Of a DNA stretch of 64,000 nucleotides, positions 1-7,814 are shown one piece after another (within the stretch, counting starts at the first letter, position 1; every line of letters starts with the position of its first letter). Source of the stretch: Ignavibacteriota bacterium (GTDB lineage Bacteria; Bacteroidota; Ignavibacteria; Ignavibacteriales; Melioribacteraceae); contig PAAX01000018.1 in assembly GCA_002698995.1 (NCBI GenBank), forward strand, positions 1 through 64,000. The letters are read 5' to 3'. Both the position numbers and the translations under genes were made by a program. Under the pieces are notes generated by a model. That model ran no database searches, was not told where the DNA came from, and was given only the letters and a program-made list of their open reading frames with translations.

Positions 1-201
1 AGAATAGTATTATACAGTACCACAGGGGAGAGAGTAGAGGAGATAGTAAATAAACATCAAGCCAAAGGGTATTATGAGATAAATTACAATGCAAGAAAAA
101 AAGGATTATCAAGCGGGATATATATACTAAGAATGGAAGTAAAGGATGAAAACAATATCCCAAGATATACAGATGCATTAAAGATGATATTGGTTAAATG
201 A
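1..201 (+). CDS. C-terminal end of a T9SS-sorted exported protein (5' truncated)
   Basis: The first 66 codons are open from the window edge and end at TGA 199-201. The reading has the features of a type IX secretion type A sorting domain: a beta-rich segment with Y-S-T-T-G-E-R-V, then LSSGIYILRM, and a terminal KMILVK. Such domains direct outer-membrane translocation and surface anchoring of Bacteroidota cargo and are then removed. The functional part lies upstream of the window, so the activity of this protein cannot be told. A strong hairpin follows 47 nt after the stop. Confidence 0.85.
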   Translation, partial: RIVLYSTTGERVEEIVNKHQAKGYYEINYNARKKGLSSGIYILRMEVKDENNIPRYTDALKMILVK

Positions 202-221
202 GTAATGAGTATTTAGTATAC

Positions 222-246
222 AGTATTGAGAAAAAAAGAGATAAAC
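222..246 (+). repeat. 25-bp direct repeat, copy 1 (copy 2 at 433-457)
   Basis: The 25 bases AGTATTGAGAAAAAAAGAGATAAAC (two pieces: AGTATTGAGAAAA and AAAGAGATAAAC) occur identically at 433-457. In the second copy they run directly into the 65-bp repeat. In the first copy the terminator hairpin lies between the 25-mer and the 65-bp unit, as if something had been inserted or deleted between the copies. Confidence 0.8.
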
Positions 247-248
247 AA

Positions 249-281
249 AAACTCCCGCAATTTAAAAAATTGCGGGAGTTT
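249..281 (+). terminator. Perfect 15-bp hairpin, likely terminator of the upstream T9SS cargo gene
   Basis: Arms 249-263 and 267-281 are perfectly complementary (AAACTCCCGCAATTT and its complement) around a 3-nt AAA loop. The left arm is preceded by an A run and the right arm ends in TTT, so it could end transcription in either direction, though the T tract is short. It lies 47 nt past the stop codon of the truncated gene. Confidence 0.7.
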
Positions 282-304
282 ATCGGTGGTCATCTACTAA
301 CGTA

Positions 305-369
305 GATAAACTCGAACTGACAAGAAAATCGTCACTTCGAGTAAGGAGCGAAGCGACGCATCGAGAAGA
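305..369 (+). repeat. 65-bp intergenic repeat, copy 1
   Basis: This 65-base unit matches 451-515 at about 60 of 65 positions. It includes CTCGAACTGAC, TCGTCACTTCGAGTAAGGAG and GACGCATCGAGAAGA. The CTTCGAG and TCGAGAA pieces are short, partly self-complementary blocks typical of dispersed intergenic repeats in this group. No transposase or coding capacity is associated. Confidence 0.8.
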
Positions 370-450
370 TACAGAATGAATCAAGATTTCTCAATCGCTG
401 AGCTCAATCGAAATGACAGAATGTTTGAATATAGTATTGAGAAAAAAAGA

Positions 451-515
451 GATAAACTCGACCTGACGGGGAAATCGTCACTTCGAGTAAGGAGCAAAGC
501 GACGCATCGAGAAGA
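451..515 (+). repeat. 65-bp intergenic repeat, copy 2
   Basis: This is the second copy of the unit at 305-369, with about five substitutions. It is followed by two shorter related pieces at roughly 527-603, each reading CAGAGTTCTCGA, a short gap, then CTCGAACTGAC. The unit is therefore partly reiterated in tandem. Confidence 0.8.
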
Positions 516-762
516 GAAAGAGCACAGAGTTCTCGATTCCCATTGGTCACTCGAACTGACGAAACGCAGAGTTCTCGACTCCTTTCAGTCGCTCGAACTG
601 ACAAGAACCTCACTTTGAAAAGTTGAGACGTTAAAATGTTTAGAAGTTTATGGGGGTACTTCAGGATGTGGATGGAGTACTTCATAGCTTCAATTTCGGA
701 GCTCTTTATTTCAATGGTTGAGCTCAGAACTTCGATTACCCTCTTTTAATCCTCAATGATTA

Positions 763-867
763 ACCAAAAAGATTCGATTTTTCACCAAAAAGAGTCAATG
801 TTTCACAAAAAAGATTCAAAATTCCGGCAAAAAGCTTCAACATTTCACCAAAAAGCTTCAAACTCTC
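763..867 (+). repeat. Degenerate 21-bp tandem repeat, five units
   Basis: Five consecutive units of 20-22 nt start at 763, 784, 805, 827 and 847. Each is built on ACCAAAAAGmTTCAAnnTTTC. Read on the minus strand in one frame they give a seven-residue repeat of the form E-x-L-K-L-F-G, closed by stops on both sides after about 36 residues. There is no start signal, so it is listed as a repeat and not as a gene. Confidence 0.75.
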
Positions 868-873
868 AGCTTA

Positions 874-894
874 GAGCTGTAATTTTTACAGCTC
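874..894. repeat. Small palindrome GAGCTGTAA-TTT-TTACAGCTC
   Basis: A perfect 9-bp stem with a 3-nt loop follows directly after the 21-bp array. Related AGCTC/GAGCT blocks occur on both sides (for example near 872 and 911-922). It could fold in RNA of either strand. Its role is unknown. Confidence 0.6.
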
Positions 895-1105
895 AGAGCC
901 TCAAAGGTTTAGCTCCGAGCTCCAATCACTAACCTTTTAGCTGAAAACGGGATTATTTTTGCTCGCTTTTTGAGTATTTGAAGTGGCTGTTTGATTCTTT
1001 TTGCTGCAAACTTAAGGTAGAATTCCAGACTTGGGATGAATCTTACTACAATAATGAGGAATAAAACTGAAATAAAAATCAAAAGAAAATTGTTATTTTC
1101 AATCG

Positions 1106-1924
1106 ATGAGAAAATTAATTCTAATATTGATCTTAATAAATCTTCAGATTTACGGAAAAGAGGATTCTACTGATGTTAATCCTGTTAGACTAACTTTAAT
1201 TTCTACTGCAACTGTTGGTGGATTTATTTACGCTTATGCAATTCAAAATGATATGTGGTGGAAAGGGGAAAAGAGCAAATTTCATTCTAACTGGAATCAA
1301 GACTGGCGTTATGCATTGGGTTCTGATAAATATGGACATTTTTATTTCGGTACTTTAATTTCAAAAACTTATTCCGATCTCTTTTATTGGTCGGGTATTT
1401 CAAAAGATAAAAGCAAACTTTACGGAGCAGTTCTCTCCTTTTCATATCAAACATTTATTGAAATTAGGGATGGATTTTCAAAAGATTACGGATTCAGCTG
1501 GGGAGATTTTTCCGCCAATCTCTTGGGTTCTTCTCTTCAACTGCTGAAATGCGAAATTGACTTTTTGAATTTCATCGATTTCAAAATTTCTTATTATCCT
1601 TCGGAAAGATTTAAGAACAATTCCAATCAATATATACTTGATGATTATGAAAGCACTTACAATTGGATTTCTATTAACAGCAATAAATTGATAAGTGAAA
1701 AAATTCCTTCATTTATAAATATTGCAGTCGGTCACTCAGTAAAAAGACTCGATTTTTCAGATAGTTACCATGAAATTTTTCTTTCATTGGATTGGAATTT
1801 TAAGGGAATAAAAACCGATTCATCATTTCTAAAAAAACTTTTTGAATATTTGGATTTTTATCATTTTCCCGCCCCGGCAGTTAAAGTTTATCCCGATTTA
1901 GTTTGGTACGGATTAAAATTCTAA
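1106..1924 (+). CDS. DUF2279 (YfiM-like) exported protein
   Basis: The protein has 272 residues and an N-terminal hydrophobic segment (about residues 3-16), probably a signal peptide. The DUF2279 family signature is visible: a DKYGHFYFG block (74-82) after a Trp-rich stretch, and GFSWGDFSANLLG (about 129-141). The family is widespread in the Bacteroidota envelope, and the YfiM members are described as periplasmic lipoproteins; no biochemical function is established. There is no lipobox cysteine here. The ATG has only a weak upstream purine stretch. It stands alone between two intergenic regions. Confidence 0.75.
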   Translation: MRKLILILILINLQIYGKEDSTDVNPVRLTLISTATVGGFIYAYAIQNDMWWKGEKSKFHSNWNQDWRYALGSDKYGHFYFGTLISKTYSDLFYWSGISKDKSKLYGAVLSFSYQTFIEIRDGFSKDYGFSWGDFSANLLGSSLQLLKCEIDFLNFIDFKISYYPSERFKNNSNQYILDDYESTYNWISINSNKLISEKIPSFINIAVGHSVKRLDFSDSYHEIFLSLDWNFKGIKTDSSFLKKLFEYLDFYHFPAPAVKVYPDLVWYGLKF

Positions 1925-2089
1925 ATGATACAATGTATCAATCTAAAACATTTTTAAATTCCTTCGATAATCAATTAGTAAATAAAAAATCTTGAATTCA
2001 GACTAAAATCAAACTTATTAGTTTGGTTCACTTTTTGATTTTAATTGATGTTATAATTAGGTGGAAAAATAAAATATTCAATTATCATA

Positions 2090-3046
2090 TTGCTGTTACT
2101 CGTTTTTACTTTTGAAATAAAAGCGCAGAGTACAAATCGTAATTTTCATGAAAAGCGGGTTGCATTTACAATTGATGATTTACCTTTTTCATTGAATTAT
2201 CTTCCTTGGAATGAAAAAAGGGAACATGTACAAAAATTTCTCGGGTTATTAGAGGAGTATAAAATTCAATCGACAGTTTTTTTAATCGGCAGTTATGTAA
2301 CCGATGAAAACTGGGAAATAATAACTGATTTTATTGATAAAGGACATCAGTTAGGAAATCATACTTATTTCCATTCCGGTACTAACGGAGTTTCGGCAAA
2401 ACAATACATGATTGATGTTTTATTATGTGATAAGATTATGTCAATTATTAAAGATGCTCATTCAAAAAACAGAATCCCAAAACTTGGTGTTGATGTTCAT
2501 CAAAAAGCAATATTTGATGTACACAATAATTTTGAAAAGTATTTGGATAATAAAAACAGAAGCAGCGAAAAAATTTACTTCCGCTATCCATACCTAAAAA
2601 GGGGAAATTCAAGAATGAAAAGGGATTCGATTTATAATTTCTTGAATGAAACAAACCATATAATTGCACCGGTTTCTATAACTTCACACGATTGGAAATT
2701 TGCAGATGGTTTTTTTGAAGCATACAAATTAAATGATCAAGCAGAAATGGATAGAATTGGTGATGCTTATGTTAATCATGTTATTAGTCAGGTTAAAGAA
2801 TCATTTAAGCATTCAAGAAGGGAATTAGGTTTAGCAATTGATCATGTTTTTCTGATGCATATGAATCTGATTAATGTTTTTCACTTTGATAGAATACTAA
2901 AATGGTTTGCAGAAAATGACTGGGAATTTATAACACTTGAAGAAGCAGTTCAAGACCGCTTCTACAGTTGGGAAGATTCATATCACGGTTCCGAAGGAAT
3001 TCCTTGGCTTTACAGAGCAAAAAAGATTGTTAATTCACTTCCGTAA
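2090..3046 (+). CDS. Exported polysaccharide deacetylase (NodB-type)
   Basis: The protein carries the carbohydrate esterase 4 / NodB motifs in order: TIDDLP (27-32) for the catalytic and metal Asp, GNHTYFHS (89-96) for the metal His pair, RYPY (165-168), DWKFAD (201-206) and a C-terminal LMHMN (His 257). It should remove N-acetyl groups from cell-wall or extracellular glycans. With the TTG start at 2090 the N terminus begins in the middle of a signal peptide. Reading in frame from ATA 2069, 5-6 nt after an AGGTGG site, gives a complete signal peptide (K-Y-S, a hydrophobic core, then KAQS). The true start is therefore probably 2069 with a non-standard codon, or ATG altered at one base. Confidence 0.85.
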   Translation: MLLLVFTFEIKAQSTNRNFHEKRVAFTIDDLPFSLNYLPWNEKREHVQKFLGLLEEYKIQSTVFLIGSYVTDENWEIITDFIDKGHQLGNHTYFHSGTNGVSAKQYMIDVLLCDKIMSIIKDAHSKNRIPKLGVDVHQKAIFDVHNNFEKYLDNKNRSSEKIYFRYPYLKRGNSRMKRDSIYNFLNETNHIIAPVSITSHDWKFADGFFEAYKLNDQAEMDRIGDAYVNHVISQVKESFKHSRRELGLAIDHVFLMHMNLINVFHFDRILKWFAENDWEFITLEEAVQDRFYSWEDSYHGSEGIPWLYRAKKIVNSLP

Positions 3047-3070
3047 TCTAATTTGAAATAAGCCGCATCA

Positions 3071-4480
3071 TTAGTTAGAGTTTCTCAGTTTAAGGTAAAT
3101 TAATCCGGCAGAATAATAAATTACAGAAGTAATAACACCAAAAACACTCGGCTGTAGTAAATCGGAAAAATCGAAAATCATATAAATGATGGTTGAGAAA
3201 ATAGCAGCAGTCATTGTAAAGAAAACAATACTTGTATGATCACTCGATTTATCCTTAGAAAAAACTCCTACAATAATAGGAAGCAAAATTCCCGGTGCCC
3301 ACAAAGAATAAGTAAGTAAAAGAAGATCAATAATATCGGGAAGGATTAAAGCGAGAGTAACACCCAAAGCACCAATAACAACTGAGCTTATTCTTGCAAT
3401 ACGCAGTTTTTTCTTTTCTGGAAGCTTATTAACAAAATACTGCTCAAGAAAATCTTTAGTAAAAATTGCTGTTGTTGAATTTAATATTGAATCTGCCGAA
3501 GACATAACAGCACTCATTAAAGCGGCAATTATTAATCCAGATACAATTGGATTATGGAGACGAAGAATAGTTAAAGGGAGAGCCTGTTCGGGATCAATAT
3601 CGGGAAAGAAAAACTTGGCATAAACACCAATTGAGAAAATCATTATAGGGAAAATTAAAAGAAGAATTAATCCGGCACGGAAAATTCCTTTTTGTGTCTG
3701 CTTAACATCCGCTCCAACACAGAAACGGGTAACATAACCGGGAGCAAAAGTTTCACCTATTAAAAATGCAGCAAAAGTAGAGAGTAAAAATGTCCATCCC
3801 TTTCCACCGTCAATCGTAAAAAAATCCGATGGCAAAGCAGCAGTAATTTGTGTACTGCTTTCGTAAAGTTCGGGAATAATCATAACAACGGTAATAGCAA
3901 ATCCGGCAAGAAGAATTAAAAATTGGTAAAGATCAGTATATATAACTGCTAATAATCCCCCGGCAGTTGAATAAATAATAACTATCATTCCCCCTAAAAT
4001 TACAGCAGTTAAGTAGGAAATATCGGGAATCATTGAGTTAATAATTTTTCCGAATGCAACCATTTGAGCACCGAGAACACCAATCGAAAAAAGGAGAGAA
4101 AGAATAAAAGATACAAATCGTTCTTTTTTGCCGAACCTGTGTTCAAAAAATCCGGCAACAGTATAAAGATGAGCTTTTCTAAAATAGGGAGCTATATATT
4201 TACCGGAAAACATAAATTGGAAATACCATCCGGTTGTAACCAAAACCATTATAATTCCCCATTCGTAAGTTTTTCCTATGGAACCGATTGAAGCGCCCCC
4301 TCCAATAACGGTAGCTCCCATACTAGCCATAAGAAGAAACCAACCTATATTTCTCCCGGCAACAAGAAAATCATCCTGGTCTTTTATATTTCTTGCTTTG
4401 CGGATTCCCTTTGTAATAATGAAGAGAAAGTAAACTGCTATTATTAAATATTGTATGTAGTTATAATTTACATCAGACAT
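3071..4480 (-). CDS. Sodium:solute symporter (SSS family)
   Basis: This is a 469-residue, highly hydrophobic protein with about 13 predicted membrane helices. An N-terminal DFLVAGRNIGW block and the following GATVIGGGAS segment are typical of SSS transporters, as is the mid-protein SAVMSSADSILNS stretch. It would couple sodium entry to uptake of an organic solute; the substrate cannot be read from sequence. A TTG at 4492 would add four residues, but the ATG at 4480 has GAAAG upstream. It lies downstream of the racemase and acetyltransferase on the same strand, so an amino-acid substrate is possible but unproven. It converges on the deacetylase gene with a 24-nt gap. Confidence 0.88.
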   Translation of the reverse strand: MSDVNYNYIQYLIIAVYFLFIITKGIRKARNIKDQDDFLVAGRNIGWFLLMASMGATVIGGGASIGSIGKTYEWGIIMVLVTTGWYFQFMFSGKYIAPYFRKAHLYTVAGFFEHRFGKKERFVSFILSLLFSIGVLGAQMVAFGKIINSMIPDISYLTAVILGGMIVIIYSTAGGLLAVIYTDLYQFLILLAGFAITVVMIIPELYESSTQITAALPSDFFTIDGGKGWTFLLSTFAAFLIGETFAPGYVTRFCVGADVKQTQKGIFRAGLILLLIFPIMIFSIGVYAKFFFPDIDPEQALPLTILRLHNPIVSGLIIAALMSAVMSSADSILNSTTAIFTKDFLEQYFVNKLPEKKKLRIARISSVVIGALGVTLALILPDIIDLLLLTYSLWAPGILLPIIVGVFSKDKSSDHTSIVFFTMTAAIFSTIIYMIFDFSDLLQPSVFGVITSVIYYSAGLIYLKLRNSN

Positions 4481-4512
4481 AAGTACTTTCAATTTGTTTC
4501 TAATAAAGAGTA

Positions 4513-4587
4513 GATCAGGATCAAGAGTAAGATCAAGAAAAAACTTAATCCATATTCTTAATCTTAATCATAATCTTGATCTTAATT
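4513..4587. repeat. Six-base iterated repeat with inverted halves
   Basis: The gap between the symporter and racemase genes is filled with near-hexameric repeats: GATCAGGATCAAGAG.. on the left and CTTAATCTTAATCATAATCTT.. on the right. The halves are partly complementary, including a perfect 9-bp pair AAGATCAAG (4529-4537) with 4575-4583. It could form a long weak hairpin between the two minus-strand genes. Confidence 0.55.
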
Positions 4588-4598
4588 CATTCCTGCTG

Positions 4599-5675
4599 CT
4601 ATATAAACTCCTTGGTTATATATTTTGAGTTCATCAATCTGGCAATTGCCATATAGTTTGGATTAAAGCAGATTCTGTTTCCAACTTTATAATGATATTT
4701 AGAATCACCTAAATCGTAAACAGTCATATCGGAAGTAGTTCCGAAGAACTTAACATTATCATCTTTTGGAACAAGATTGTTATAGTCAACATCAATCAAA
4801 CCGAAATCGACAATTGCTCTGTAAGTTTCATGTGATTCTGAATCGAATTCTTGAGTGTGACCAATACTCACATCGGAAATTACTCCATCCGGTTTATACT
4901 CTTTTTTCTCCAGCTCTACTATTTCAGCTTCAAACTCAAAAGCATCAGTATTGAGATCCAAGAATTGACCGTTTTCTAAAAGCTCTCTACCTAAGAATAC
5001 AGTTTCACCAATTCTTAAATGATTAACTCCCTGAGGAAGTTTTTTCTGATTAATTAAAGAGAGAGTTATTGAACTGCCGCCGGAAACCAAATCAATCTTT
5101 CTTTCAAATTTTTCTTCAAGAAGTAGTTTATATAGTGAAAGCTGAATAAGCTTATCGTATGTAGGCTCAACACCGTACATACATCCTAAATTTGTACCCA
5201 GACCAATAACTTTAATATTGGAAAGCTGAAAAATCTGCTCATAAAAACTAACAATATTATCACGGATAACCCCTTCACGCAGTTCACCCATTTCAATCAT
5301 AACAATTATTTCATGAATCTTACCTTGTGCTTTAGCTTCTTTATTTAATTCATTAATTGTTTGATGGGAACTGTTTAAGGAAATATCGGCATACTTAATA
5401 ACATTTTTAACCTGCTTAATTGCGGGAGGTTTTAAGTAAACTGTTTTTACATCCGGTCTAATTTCCTTAATAACTTTTAAGTTGGAAATTCTTGCATCTC
5501 CAATTGAGTGAAGATTTTTAATGGAATCATCGGAAATCATCTTTTCTAAAATTTTTTTATGTCCATTAGCAATCTTTGTAGTTAAAGTCCATTTGATATC
5601 ATGTTTGCGTAGAAACTTATCAAGCTTCTTTATATTATCAACTACTTTATTTGTATTAATTTTTAGGATAGCCAT
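4599..5675 (-). CDS. PLP-dependent alanine/ornithine racemase-family enzyme
   Basis: The 358-residue protein matches the fold-type III alanine/ornithine racemase family (Orr/YhfX-like). A lysine in TLTTKIANGH (Lys34) stands where the PLP Schiff-base lysine is expected. The GLGTNLGC block and VSGGSSITL (phosphate-binding region) are also family features, followed by a beta-rich C-terminal domain. These enzymes interconvert L- and D-amino acids; whether this one uses alanine, ornithine or lysine is not decided. The start lies 3 nt after the stop of the upstream GNAT gene, so the two are almost certainly co-translated. Confidence 0.8.
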   Translation of the reverse strand: MAILKINTNKVVDNIKKLDKFLRKHDIKWTLTTKIANGHKKILEKMISDDSIKNLHSIGDARISNLKVIKEIRPDVKTVYLKPPAIKQVKNVIKYADISLNSSHQTINELNKEAKAQGKIHEIIVMIEMGELREGVIRDNIVSFYEQIFQLSNIKVIGLGTNLGCMYGVEPTYDKLIQLSLYKLLLEEKFERKIDLVSGGSSITLSLINQKKLPQGVNHLRIGETVFLGRELLENGQFLDLNTDAFEFEAEIVELEKKEYKPDGVISDVSIGHTQEFDSESHETYRAIVDFGLIDVDYNNLVPKDDNVKFFGTTSDMTVYDLGDSKYHYKVGNRICFNPNYMAIARLMNSKYITKEFI

Positions 5676-5678
5676 AAT

Positions 5679-6119
5679 TTATTTCTCTTTATTAAATCTC
5701 ATTTCAGCATATTTAGAAGTAAACCCGATTCGTTCATAAAGTCTTTTAGCCGGATTTTCATACTCAACATGAAGTTTAACATTTCCATTGCACTCTTTAA
5801 GTGCACGTTCTACAATCTGCTTACCGATACCTTTACCTCTGTAATCGGCATCAACTGCAACATACACAAGAATATGTTCGGGAATGTAATCTTTCATATT
5901 TGTGTTGTTGATAATTAATGCACCGACTAAATTATTATCATATTCGGCAGTTAATAAAAATCCGCCAAGATCAGAAAAAGCATAATCTAAGCATTTGCCA
6001 ATTGCATCTTTTGAATCACCGAATTTGTCTAAGTGCACATAAAGAAAATCTACAATCTGTTGTTTTTTATAAGTATTATTTAATTGTTCATAAGAATCGA
6101 ACCTGTTGATCGATAACAT
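5679..6119 (-). CDS. GNAT-family N-acetyltransferase
   Basis: The 146-residue protein has the GNAT acetyl-CoA binding motif A, with YVAVDADYRGKGIGKQIV (about 86-103, RGKGIG loop) and a C-terminal NPAKRLYERIGF motif B. A strong GGAGGT site precedes the ATG by 6 nt (minus strand). It is the first gene of a likely operon with the racemase, and possibly the symporter. This suggests action on an amino acid or a small amine, but the acceptor is unknown. Confidence 0.85.
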   Translation of the reverse strand: MLSINRFDSYEQLNNTYKKQQIVDFLYVHLDKFGDSKDAIGKCLDYAFSDLGGFLLTAEYDNNLVGALIINNTNMKDYIPEHILVYVAVDADYRGKGIGKQIVERALKECNGNVKLHVEYENPAKRLYERIGFTSKYAEMRFNKEK

Positions 6120-6425
6120 TTCATTACCTCCATTAATGTCGTTTATATTAAAATGAAAAAAGGAAAATCAGTTGAATTCGTAGGAAAAATATGTCTGTTC
6201 GAATAAGTAGATTAAAGAGAACCCACTTATAAATATTATGAGTTGATCTTTTTGTTTTGGAGAAAAAATAATTACCTCTGTAATTGAAGATGTACAAAAG
6301 TAAGGAAAATTCTTCAATTTCTCAATTTTTGAGGAAGTAACTGACTTCAAAGCCGATAAACATTAGTAATTTTTGAGTTATTAAATTTATATTTTGTGCA
6401 TAAAAATTTATAAAGGAAAGCAGAA
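6120..6425. other. Divergent intergenic region (about 300 bp)
   Basis: The region lies between the minus-strand GNAT gene and the plus-strand YhcH-family gene and must carry both promoters. It is strongly AT-rich. A TATATTTTG at 6388-6396 resembles a Bacteroidota -7 element for the plus-strand gene but has no clear -33 partner. A 60-codon open frame at 6168-6350 (minus) has no ribosome binding site or recognisable features. Confidence 0.5.
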
Positions 6426-6884
6426 ATGATACTTGATTTCACTAGTAATTTAGAAAAGTATAAGTCCCTTTCGCCAAACTTAGAAAAGGGAATTAATCAT
6501 TTGCTGAAAAATGATTATTCACAAAAAGAAGCCGGCAGATATGAAGTTTTTGAAAATGAAATTTTTGTTCTTGTAAATAAATATAAGACTAAATCTGTTG
6601 AAGATTGCAAATTGGAAGCACACAAAAGATTTATTGACATTCAAATAATGATTAAGGGGAATGAAAAGATAGGCTATACATTGTTAAATAATCAAATTCC
6701 TTCCGTGGAATATTCAGATGAAAATGATGTAATGTTTTTTGATTCGGAATATGATTTGTTTTCTCTCAATGAAAATATGTTTACGCTGTTTTTCCCTTAT
6801 GATATTCACATGCCCGGAATTGTAAATCAAAAGGCCGAAGATATTACTAAAATTGTGATGAAAGTAAAATATGATTTGGACTGA
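6426..6884 (+). CDS. YhcH/YjgK/YiaL family protein (DUF386)
   Basis: The 152-residue protein shows the family hallmarks: EAHKRFIDIQIMIKG (65-79) and FFPYDIHMPG (122-131). These supply the His residues and acidic residues of the cupin-like metal site. Members are linked to sugar or sialic-acid metabolism (for example beside the EbgA beta-galactosidase), perhaps as anomerases or epimerases; the exact reaction is not settled. AAAGGAAAG precedes the ATG. The next gene starts 2 nt after its stop, which implies co-translation with rluE. Confidence 0.85.
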   Translation: MILDFTSNLEKYKSLSPNLEKGINHLLKNDYSQKEAGRYEVFENEIFVLVNKYKTKSVEDCKLEAHKRFIDIQIMIKGNEKIGYTLLNNQIPSVEYSDENDVMFFDSEYDLFSLNENMFTLFFPYDIHMPGIVNQKAEDITKIVMKVKYDLD

Positions 6885-6886
6885 AA

Positions 6887-7414
6887 ATGATTGTTCTATT
6901 CAATAAACCTTTTCAAGTTCTATCTCAATTTACAGATGAAGAAGGAAGAAAAACTTTAGCTGAGTTTATAAAAATTCCTAATGTTTATGCTGCGGGGCGA
7001 CTCGATTATGACAGTGAAGGATTGTTAATCTTAACCGATAACGGCAGACTTCAGAATTTATTATCCGATCCAGAACATAAACTTCCCAAAACATACTGGG
7101 TTCAAGTTGAAGGTGAAATTACCGATCAAGCAATATTAAAACTTGAACAAGGAGTTTTAATTAAAGGGATAAAAACAAAGCCGGCAAAAGCAAAAATTAT
7201 AAGTGAACCGAAAATCTGGGAAAGAATTCCCCCAATTAGAGAAAGAAAAAATATTCCCACAAGCTGGATTGAATTACAGATTAAGGAAGGAAGAAATAGA
7301 CAAGTCAGAAAAATGACTGCAGCAGTTGGTTATCCAACATTAAGACTTATCCGCTTCTCAATAGGAGAATATGAGATTGGTGATTTGGGTCCGGGTGAGT
7401 ATAAAATTATTTAG
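6887..7414 (+). CDS. rluE: 23S rRNA pseudouridine synthase, RluE type
   Basis: The 175-residue protein belongs to the RsuA/RluE family. The catalytic Asp40 lies in GRLDYDSEGLLILTDNG (37-53). The PPIRERKNIPTSW block and the EGRNRQVRKMTAAVG segment match RluE closely. RluE makes one pseudouridine in domain V of 23S rRNA. There is no N-terminal S4 domain, as in RluE and unlike RsuA. Its last 8 bases overlap the end of vapC on the other strand. Confidence 0.9.
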   Translation: MIVLFNKPFQVLSQFTDEEGRKTLAEFIKIPNVYAAGRLDYDSEGLLILTDNGRLQNLLSDPEHKLPKTYWVQVEGEITDQAILKLEQGVLIKGIKTKPAKAKIISEPKIWERIPPIRERKNIPTSWIELQIKEGRNRQVRKMTAAVGYPTLRLIRFSIGEYEIGDLGPGEYKII

Positions 7415-7814
7415 TGATTGTCCAATCTTCAATTTTTAGGTTGACTATTCTTTGAAATTCTTTAACATTTTTTGTGACTAAAATTCCATCATTTGCCAAA
7501 ACAATTGAAGCAATTATTAAGTCATTTGGACCTATAATTTTTCCTTTCGCTGAAAGTGAGAAACGAATTTTTGAATAAAATTCTGTGGCTTTATCATCAA
7601 ACGATACTACTTCATAAGGGTTTAAAAATTTGTTTATTATATCAAGATTTTGCTTTTTTCTTTTACTTTTTTCTGCCCCAAATAAAAGTTCGGCTTTTAC
7701 AATTGATGCAATTTTAATATTTGCTGGATTTAATAACCCTAGATTTTTTGCTATTCCGTCATACTCACCTTTTAAGAAGTAAATACAAATATTTGTGTCT
7801 AAAAAATAATTCAA
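7407..7814 (-). CDS. vapC: PIN-domain ribonuclease toxin, VapC-like
   Basis: The 135-residue PIN domain keeps the acidic metal-binding residues: Asp6 in FLDTN, Glu42 in KAELLFGAE and Asp98 in GPNDLIIAS, followed by LVTKNVKEF. VapC toxins cleave tRNA or rRNA and are held inactive by VapB. Its ATG overlaps the stop of the antitoxin gene by 4 nt (ATGA arrangement), so translation is coupled. The 3' end overlaps rluE tail to tail by 8 bases. Confidence 0.9.
   Translation of the reverse strand: MNYFLDTNICIYFLKGEYDGIAKNLGLLNPANIKIASIVKAELLFGAEKSKRKKQNLDIINKFLNPYEVVSFDDKATEFYSKIRFSLSAKGKIIGPNDLIIASIVLANDGILVTKNVKEFQRIVNLKIEDWTITK

Larger units (their letters stand above)
202..1105. other. About 0.9 kb repeat-rich non-coding region
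   Basis: No convincing gene is present. The open frames that cross 376-685 on both strands run through repeated DNA and resemble no protein family. The stretch holds, in order, a terminator hairpin, two copies of a 65-bp repeat with scattered CTCGAACTGAC/TTCTCGA pieces (305-603), and a degenerate 21-bp tandem array followed by a small palindrome (763-894). The last 200 bases before 1106 show no clear promoter. Confidence 0.7.

Noticed and set aside
376-685. Open frames on both strands (80 and 93 codons)
   Set aside because: They run through the 65-bp repeats, have no ribosome binding site and resemble no protein; the composition follows the repeats.
6168-6350. 60-codon minus-strand frame
   Set aside because: It has no ribosome binding site or conserved feature and lies in a divergent promoter region.
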